Origin: an uncultured Chromatiales bacterium
GTDB taxonomy: Bacteria; Pseudomonadota; Gammaproteobacteria; Steroidobacterales; BM003
DNA length: 48,257 bases
Direction of reading: 5' to 3'
Assembly: GCA_937128475.1 (NCBI GenBank)
Contig: CAKZML010000123.1
Coordinates: 1 to 48,257, forward strand
How positions within the stretch are numbered: the stretch's first letter is position 1; every line of letters begins with the position of its first letter. This document shows, in pieces, positions 42,044 through 48,257 of this stretch. The notes beneath the pieces are model-generated. The model searched no databases. It saw only the letters and a program-made list of their open reading frames with translations, and had not been told where the DNA came from. Made by a program: the position numbers and the translations under genes.

Positions 42044-43075
42044 ATGGTACCCATGAGCAGAACCTTGTTCGGCTGCAGTCTTGCCCTGATGATTTTCATG
42101 GCCATCTGGTCGGGAACCGCCGTGGCGGTGACCCGTGTTGACCTGTATAGCGAGACCGTTGAAGTGGAGGCCAGGGATTACGCCGCGCGGCTGAAGGGCT
42201 ACCAGGAGGCGCTTGCCCGGGTACTGGTGCGGAGTACCGGCAGGCGGGATATAGCCAATGAAGCCGGAATTGCCGGCCTGGTGAAGGGGGCCAACCGGCT
42301 GGTGTTGCAATACCGGTTCCTGGAAGACGGCCGCATGAACGTCAGTTTTGACGGCCCGGTCATCGAGCGATTCCTGTCCAGTAACAAGCTGACCCTGTGG
42401 AGTCGTGAGCGTCCCAAGACCTTGATTTGGTTAGCAATGGACAATGGCGCCGGGGCGCGAACCCTGGTGGGTGGCGAGCAGGCGGCCCAGGCAAAGGAAT
42501 TTCTGGAGGGACTTGCCCAGGTGCGCGGAATGCCGGTGGTGTTTCCGATTATGGACAGTGTTGACATGGCGGCTGTCCCGTTTGTGGATGTCTGGGGCGG
42601 GTTCAGTGACAAGGTTATGCAGGGATCCGAGCGATATCAGCCGGATGCGGTATTGATTGGTCGCGCATTACGTGACGCCGCCGGCTACTGGTCGGTCCGC
42701 TGGAGCCTGCATTTCGACGGCCAGGTCCAGGCATTTAACGGAACTATTGATGACGGTGTGCAGGTCAGCGCCGACTGGTTCGCCCGGCAGTTCGCTATCG
42801 AACTGGACTCGGGGCCCTCGCGAGTCCAGATGCACATTATCGGGATCGAGGATGTGGAGCAGTACGGCCGGGTGCAGGCCTATCTCAGGGATTTGAGCAT
42901 GGTGCGGTCGCTGAGGGTGCTCCAGGCCAGCGCAGATGATGTGGTGTTTGACCTGACCCTGGGTAGCAGCCTGCAGGTATTGCGTCGGGCAATGGCACTG
43001 AACAGGACAGTGGTCCAGGTGAGCGGGCAGGCAGCTGGACAGGATGACACTCTGTACTATCGGATAGGTAAGTGA
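42044..43075 (+). CDS. DUF2066 domain periplasmic protein
   Basis: This protein of about 343 residues has an N-terminal signal peptide or anchor ([21 protein letters not shown]) and the DUF2066 start [31 protein letters not shown] (in parts). Family function is unknown; it is commonly found between purM and a CDP-alcohol phosphatidyltransferase/hda pair. The start is uncertain: GGAGGA at 42024-42029 could serve GTG 42041 or ATG 42044, and ATG 42053 is also possible. Its stop overlaps the next GTG (GTGA). Confidence 0.87.
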   Translation: MVPMSRTLFGCSLALMIFMAIWSGTAVAVTRVDLYSETVEVEARDYAARLKGYQEALARVLVRSTGRRDIANEAGIAGLVKGANRLVLQYRFLEDGRMNVSFDGPVIERFLSSNKLTLWSRERPKTLIWLAMDNGAGARTLVGGEQAAQAKEFLEGLAQVRGMPVVFPIMDSVDMAAVPFVDVWGGFSDKVMQGSERYQPDAVLIGRALRDAAGYWSVRWSLHFDGQVQAFNGTIDDGVQVSADWFARQFAIELDSGPSRVQMHIIGIEDVEQYGRVQAYLRDLSMVRSLRVLQASADDVVFDLTLGSSLQVLRRAMALNRTVVQVSGQAAGQDDTLYYRIGK

Positions 43076-43632
43076 AGCTCAGTTACATTCCAAACTTGAT
43101 TTGCCTTGGTCGCATCGTGCTGGTGGGACCGATCGTGATGAGTCTTGTTCGGGAGCGCTATGAGGCGGCTATCTTGATGTTTGTGCTGGCCGGCTTGTCA
43201 GACGGACTGGACGGTTTCCTGGCCAGGCGTTTCGACTGGCGTACCCACCTTGGGCTGATCCTTGATCCTCTTGCTGACAAGCTGCTGATGGTCAGTGTTT
43301 TTGTCACCATGACGGTGATGGGCCTGATCCCAACCTGGTTGGCCGCGGTGGTGGTGGGACGGGACCTGATCCTGATGGCCGGTGGCATTGCCTATCACTT
43401 TATGATCGGCCAGGTGGATGGAGAGCCATCCCAGATCAGTAAGTGGAATACTTTCCTGCAGCTTGTTTATGTGTTCGGCACCATGCTGGCCGCTGCCGGT
43501 TTGAGTTTCCACCCGAAGGCCATGATCATCCTGGGTTACGTCGTCTTTTGCACGGTGATTATCAGCGGCGTGGACTACATTGTCTTGTGGGCACGCAAGG
43601 CAATCAAGAACCGGCCGGGCGCGAACCAGTGA
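43072..43632 (+). CDS. CDP-alcohol phosphatidyltransferase family protein
   Basis: This 186-residue inner-membrane enzyme has about five to six helices and the complete catalytic motif SDGLDGFLARRFDWRTHLGL followed by ILDPLADK (D-G-x2-A-R-x8-G-x3-D-x3-D). It makes a phospholipid head-group linkage, probably phosphatidylglycerophosphate or cardiolipin by homology to PgsA. This neighbourhood usually holds a second copy rather than the main pgsA. GTG start overlaps the DUF2066 stop and its own stop overlaps hda. Confidence 0.9.
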   Translation: MKLSYIPNLICLGRIVLVGPIVMSLVRERYEAAILMFVLAGLSDGLDGFLARRFDWRTHLGLILDPLADKLLMVSVFVTMTVMGLIPTWLAAVVVGRDLILMAGGIAYHFMIGQVDGEPSQISKWNTFLQLVYVFGTMLAAAGLSFHPKAMIILGYVVFCTVIISGVDYIVLWARKAIKNRPGANQ

Positions 43633-44327
43633 GCCAGATCCCTCTTGGATTGGTGTTGCGGGACCGCAGCACCTTCGACACATTTTTCCCGGCTGGAAAT
43701 GAGCAAACCGTCGCTTTCTTGCAGAGCTTTGTGCTGCAAGGAGAGCAAAATGTGGCATGGATCTCCGGTCCGGCCCACAGCGGTAAGACTCATCTGCTTG
43801 GTGCATCCTGTATCGCCGCTATCGAAGCCGGCAGGCAGGCTGCCTACCTGAGCATGGATCAGTTACGTGACCTTGGGCCGGATTCCCTGGCAGGCTGGGA
43901 AGAGCATGATTTGCTGTGTCTGGACGAACTGGACGCGGTGCTTGGGAACGCGGCCTGGGAACAGGCTCTGTTTTCCCTGTTCAACGCGATGAACGACTCG
44001 GGCAAGCAGTTGCTGGTGGCAGCTTCGGGTGGCCCCCGGGCCTATGAGTTCTCCCTTGCAGATTTGCAGTCCAGGCTGAGCTGGGGAGGCGTCTATGAAT
44101 TGGCGGAACTTGGCGATGAGCAGCGCGTATCGGCCTTGAGGTTGAGAGCACATACCAGGGGTTTCGAACTACCGGAGGAAACCGGGCGGTATTTGTTGCA
44201 GCGAATTCCCCGGGACATGACCAGCCTGTATCAATTTCTGGACACCCTGGATAAAGAGTCCCTGGCGGCTCAGCGACGCCTGACCATTCCCTTCGTCAGG
44301 ATGGTTTTGGAGCAGAAAACGTCCTGA
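43629..44327 (+). CDS. hda: DnaA regulatory inactivator Hda
   Basis: This 232-residue AAA+ protein resembles DnaA domain III. It has the P-loop GPAHSGKTHLL, Walker B LLCLDELDAV, the Arg-rich sensor region LQSRLSWGGVYEL, and a C-terminal lid (FVRMVLEQKTS). With the DNA-loaded clamp it triggers ATP hydrolysis on DnaA and so limits re-initiation of replication. The GTG start overlaps the previous stop (GTGA) and matches known Hda length; the open frame upstream is inside the phosphatidyltransferase gene. Confidence 0.95.
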   Translation: MSQIPLGLVLRDRSTFDTFFPAGNEQTVAFLQSFVLQGEQNVAWISGPAHSGKTHLLGASCIAAIEAGRQAAYLSMDQLRDLGPDSLAGWEEHDLLCLDELDAVLGNAAWEQALFSLFNAMNDSGKQLLVAASGGPRAYEFSLADLQSRLSWGGVYELAELGDEQRVSALRLRAHTRGFELPEETGRYLLQRIPRDMTSLYQFLDTLDKESLAAQRRLTIPFVRMVLEQKTS

Positions 44328-44330
44328 TTT

Positions 44331-45611
<1,281 letters not shown>

Positions 45612-45718
45612 CTTCTGGCCTTTTGGGCTAAACAAGGCTGGCATTGTAGACCGGGATTGCTTGACGGCCTAGGGGGAGCTTGCTAGTTTGCTTGTCTCTT
45701 CTGACGGTATGTAATGGC

Positions 45719-46045
45719 GTGTTGTTGAATATCCTTAAATCATTGCCTAAATTGGCGGTTCTGGTGTTTGCCAGCCTTGTGCTGCCAGGCCTGTCCGCAT
45801 GCTCGGTAGCACCTGTTCAGGAGATGAGTGATGCCCGCCAGGCCGTGAGTGCCGCTGAGCAGGCTGGCGCTGCGGATTATGCATCGGAATCCCTGGGTCG
45901 AGCCCAGGCGCTGTTGCATAACGCCGAGAGCAAACTTTCCCAGCGCCGGTACAAGGAAGCCAGGGAAGAGGCCAATGCAGCAAAAGCCGAGGCGCTTGTG
46001 GCCCTGCGCACTGCAGAGCAGACCAGGGAATCCGACAAGCCCTGA
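45719..46045 (+). CDS. Small DUF4398-type lipoprotein
   Basis: This protein of about 108 residues has a lipoprotein signal ending LPGLSAC (lipobox LSAC). A charged, Ala-rich helical region follows (DARQAVSAAEQAGAADYASESLGRAQALL, in parts, then YKEAREEANAAKAEALVAL), the look of DUF4398. It is likely anchored in the outer membrane and extends as a coiled coil. Start uncertain: GTG 45719 or TTG 45722/45725; a further TTG at 45680 lies close behind GGGGGAG but makes an odd N-terminus. acyP follows 11 bases later. Confidence 0.78.
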   Translation: MLLNILKSLPKLAVLVFASLVLPGLSACSVAPVQEMSDARQAVSAAEQAGAADYASESLGRAQALLHNAESKLSQRRYKEAREEANAAKAEALVALRTAEQTRESDKP

Positions 46046-46056
46046 GGCTATCCCCC

Positions 46057-46344
46057 ATGAATGAACTTACTGCGCGTCGCTGTTTTGTCAGTGGCCGGGT
46101 GCAGGGCGTGTTTTTTCGCGCCACCACGGCTACCCGGGCAAGAGAACTGGGACTGGACGGCTATGCGATTAATCTGCCCGACGGCAGGGTAGAGGTGCTG
46201 GCGGTGGGTGAGGCCCAGGCAGTGGATACGCTTGCCCAATGGCTTTGGCAGGGATCGGCCATGTCAGAGGTCAGCGCGGTGGAGTGTCAGTCAGTGGACG
46301 AGTTGGACGAGAAATATCGTCGGGGAAGATTTATTACTGGATAA
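46057..46344 (+). CDS. acyP: Acylphosphatase
   Basis: This 95-residue enzyme hydrolyses acyl phosphates. The active site is GRVQGVFFR with Arg21, and Asn39 in YAINLPDGRVEV. The usual string is VQGVGFR, so a Phe replaces the second Gly; Arg and Asn, the catalytic residues, are kept. It is convergent with the transglycosylase-like gene. Confidence 0.93.
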   Translation: MNELTARRCFVSGRVQGVFFRATTATRARELGLDGYAINLPDGRVEVLAVGEAQAVDTLAQWLWQGSAMSEVSAVECQSVDELDEKYRRGRFITG

Positions 46345-46364
46345 CGCCGGGTTGCTCGTCGGAT

Positions 46365-46928
46365 CTAGGGCATCCAGACCCGGGTCCAGCGACCGATCAC
46401 CTTGCGGGGATAATCGGGCTTGCCCAGGCTGCCGTTGTATCGAGCCAGGGCAGGGATGTAGTCCCCTTTTTCCATGTCCAGGTAGTAACGCAGGATAGTG
46501 CAACCCATTCGCAGGTTGGTGCGAATGTCCATCAGGTTATCCTGGGGACGCCCAATTTCCTTGAGCCAAAAAGGCATGACCTGCATCAGTCCCTGGGCTC
46601 CGGCATGGGACAATGCAAATCGATCAAACGCGCTTTCCACTTCGATGACCGACAGCACCAGTTCCGGTGACAGCGAAGCCCTTGTGGCCTCGTAATGCAC
46701 GTGACGCAGAATCTTTAGTCGTTCCTCGGGATCGGAGACGAACCTTTCCGCCCGCTGGGAGTTCAGCTTGAGCCATACCTCGGCGTCGTAGCGATCGGTA
46801 AAACTGTCGGCCGATTCAATTGCCTGGCGCAGCAGTCCCAGCAATTGCGGGTCTGGCTCATCGGCCCCCGACCACCCGGGCAGGGCGGTCAGGACACAAC
46901 AACAGATTGTAAGGATCAGCTGGCGCAT
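46365..46928 (-). CDS. Lytic transglycosylase SLT-domain protein
   Basis: This 187-residue protein has a signal peptide (1-22, ending WSGA/DEP) and a goose-lysozyme-like SLT domain from about residue 75: SPELVLSVIEVESAFDRFALS with catalytic Glu98, AGAQGLMQVMPFW, DIRTNLRMGCTILRYYLD and ALARYNGSLG. It should cleave peptidoglycan glycan strands to form anhydro ends in the periplasm. It is short, with no LysM or extra domain. It lies 12 bases after the proS stop. Confidence 0.93.
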   Translation of the reverse strand: MRQLILTICCCVLTALPGWSGADEPDPQLLGLLRQAIESADSFTDRYDAEVWLKLNSQRAERFVSDPEERLKILRHVHYEATRASLSPELVLSVIEVESAFDRFALSHAGAQGLMQVMPFWLKEIGRPQDNLMDIRTNLRMGCTILRYYLDMEKGDYIPALARYNGSLGKPDYPRKVIGRWTRVWMP

Positions 46929-46940
46929 TGTTCCACTATG

Positions 46941-48257
46941 CTAGTCCCTGTTGGTGCGGTCCATGACGAACTGCACAATTTCGTCGATGGCCACGTCCTC
47001 GTTGGTCTCGGACCTGCGGTGCCTGTATTCCAGTTTTCCGGCGTCCAGACCGCGTTCACCGATAACGATGCGGTGGGGAATTCCGATCAATTCGGCGTCG
47101 GCGAATTTCACCCCAGGGCGGGCATCGCGATCATCCAGCAACACTTCCAGTCCGGCCTCGGTGAATTCCCGGTAAAGCCTGTCTGACTCCTCGCGAACAC
47201 GTTGTGACTTTGCCGGGTTCATGGGAATCAGGATCACCTGGAAGGGTGCAATGGCATCGGGCCAGATGATGCCCTTGTCATCGTTATTCTGTTCGATGGC
47301 TGCGGCAACTACCCGGGTGACACCGATGCCGTAGCAGCCCATGTACATGTCAACTTCGCGACCCTGTTCGTCCACAACCTTTGCGCCCATGGCTTCGCTG
47401 TACTTGCGGCCCAGCTGGAAGATGTGTCCGACCTCAATTCCCCGGGCGATATGCAAGGTGCCTGTGCCGCTGGGGCTGGGATCACCTTCGACGACTTCGC
47501 GCAGATCGGCTGCCTGGGGTTCGGCGATATCCCGTTCCCAGTTGACGCCGGTAATGTGCAGGTCTTTTTCGTTGGCGCCGCACACGAAGTCCGCCATGTT
47601 GGCGGCAGAGAAATCCACAATCAGGTTGCAGTTCAGACCCACCGGTCCAATGAAGCCCGGTTCGCAACCGGCGACTTCCAGCACTCGTTCCGGGGTGGCC
47701 ATGCACAGGGGGCTGGCGACGCCGGGAATCTTTTCTGCCTTGGTGGCGGATAGCTGGTGATCGCCCCGCAGGGCCAGGGCAACCAGTTTGCCGTCTTCAC
47801 CTTCTACCAGGAGTGTCTTCAGGCACTGCTCGGGCCCAACCTTCAAGAAGCCGCACAACTGATCGATGCTGCGCACCTCCGGGGTGGCCACCTTCTCCAT
47901 TTCACTGGAGGGGGCGGGACGGGGATCTGCCGGGGCCTTGGCCGGTGCGACCTCCACGTTAGCGGCGTAGGCATCGCCATCGGAGAACGCGATGGCATCT
48001 TCACCCGAGTCTGCCAGCACGTGGAATTCCTGGGACTCGCTGCCGCCGATATTGCCGCTGTCTGCCTGCACTGCGCGGAATTCCAGTCCCAGTCGGGTGA
48101 AAATCCTCGAGTAAGTGTCATGCATAATCCGGTAGGTCTCGGCCATGGACTCCTGGTTCAGGTGAAAGGAGTAGGCGTCTTTCATGATGAACTCCCGGGA
48201 GCGCATCACCCCGAAACGGGGGCGAATCTCGTCACGGAATTTTGTTTGAATCTGGTA
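46941..48257 (-). CDS. proS: Prolyl-tRNA synthetase, N-terminus outside the window
   Basis: The frame is open to the last base, so the N-terminal part (class II motif 1) lies beyond the window. The visible 438 residues begin [20 protein letters not shown] (motif 2), followed by the YbaK-like editing insertion (about residues 100-280 of the visible part, with [19 protein letters not shown]), motif 3 [17 protein letters not shown], and the C-terminal anticodon-binding domain ([23 protein letters not shown], in parts). This is the long bacterial ProS that proofreads Ala-tRNA-Pro. The ATG near 48206 is internal. Confidence 0.96.
   Translation of the reverse strand, partial: YQIQTKFRDEIRPRFGVMRSREFIMKDAYSFHLNQESMAETYRIMHDTYSRIFTRLGLEFRAVQADSGNIGGSESQEFHVLADSGEDAIAFSDGDAYAANVEVAPAKAPADPRPAPSSEMEKVATPEVRSIDQLCGFLKVGPEQCLKTLLVEGEDGKLVALALRGDHQLSATKAEKIPGVASPLCMATPERVLEVAGCEPGFIGPVGLNCNLIVDFSAANMADFVCGANEKDLHITGVNWERDIAEPQAADLREVVEGDPSPSGTGTLHIARGIEVGHIFQLGRKYSEAMGAKVVDEQGREVDMYMGCYGIGVTRVVAAAIEQNNDDKGIIWPDAIAPFQVILIPMNPAKSQRVREESDRLYREFTEAGLEVLLDDRDARPGVKFADAELIGIPHRIVIGERGLDAGKLEYRHRRSETNEDVAIDEIVQFVMDRTNRD

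Noticed and set aside
41927-42310. Longer purM frame
   Set aside because: The extra residues lie antisense to the DUF2066 gene start and have no AIR synthetase similarity.

Overview
This window looks like chromosomal DNA of a free-living, probably marine or soil, gammaproteobacterium. It is not an enteric bacterium. The affiliation rests on gene content: a homodimeric-type pyruvate dehydrogenase, metG followed by rnfABCDGE-nth, purM-purN-DUF3108 divergent from DUF2066-CDP-alcohol phosphatidyltransferase-hda, mrp followed by dcd, and a DUF1302/DUF1329/YCF48/RND envelope cluster typical of marine Pseudomonadales/Cellvibrionales-like lineages. By eye the DNA is moderately GC-rich. Genes are tightly packed, often with overlapping stop and start codons, and GTG and TTG starts are common. 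No tRNA, rRNA, CRISPR array, prophage or full insertion sequence was seen.

Layout. (1) 1-5.5 kb: a lipid or hydrophobic-substrate envelope cluster, with the end of a DUF1302 outer-membrane protein, a DUF1329 periplasmic protein, a hairpin terminator, a secreted YCF48-type beta-propeller and an MMPL/RND permease. (2) 5.5-8.7 kb: a 503-base gap, then an 895-residue GAF-like/PAS/PAS/GGDEF/EAL cyclic-di-GMP protein. (3) 8.7-14.1 kb: housekeeping genes nadC, sodB, DUF1289, grxD, rnt, pyrC and an M17 aminopeptidase. (4) 14.3-21.8 kb: aceE-aceF-lpd, with an extra lipoyl domain on the E3 subunit, then an SLC13-type carboxylate symporter. (5) 21.8-24.3 kb: a 159-base palindromic MITE-like element, then doxX, DUF2063 and DUF692, which are the maturation part of a metal-binding RiPP (bufferin-type) locus with no precursor gene beside it. 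(6) 24.4-32.6 kb: DUF1841, nth, the full Rnf complex and metG on the minus strand. (7) 32.7-37.3 kb: two PilT-type ATPases and a HEAT-repeat/Ser-Thr kinase fusion, forming one apparent operon. (8) 37.7-46.9 kb: mrp, dcd, DUF3108, purN, purM, DUF2066, a CDP-alcohol phosphatidyltransferase, hda, DUF2069, wrbA, arsC-like, a small lipoprotein, acylphosphatase and a lytic transglycosylase-like protein. (9) The window ends inside proS.

How the parts fit. Most of the window is core metabolism and information processing: NAD and pyrimidine/purine synthesis, pyruvate oxidation, Fe-S and redox proteins, tRNA charging, and DnaA control. Three modules are accessory and worth attention. One is the HEAT-kinase plus dual PilT operon, which suggests phosphorylation-linked control of a pilus-type retraction motor. 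The second is the MNIO/DUF2063/DoxX set without its peptide. The third is the DUF1302/DUF1329/YCF48/RND envelope system, whose substrate is unknown. The cleanest DNA-level oddity is the palindromic element: it sits in a CTAG that supplies the stop codons of two convergent genes, and the duplicated CTAG leaves both genes intact.
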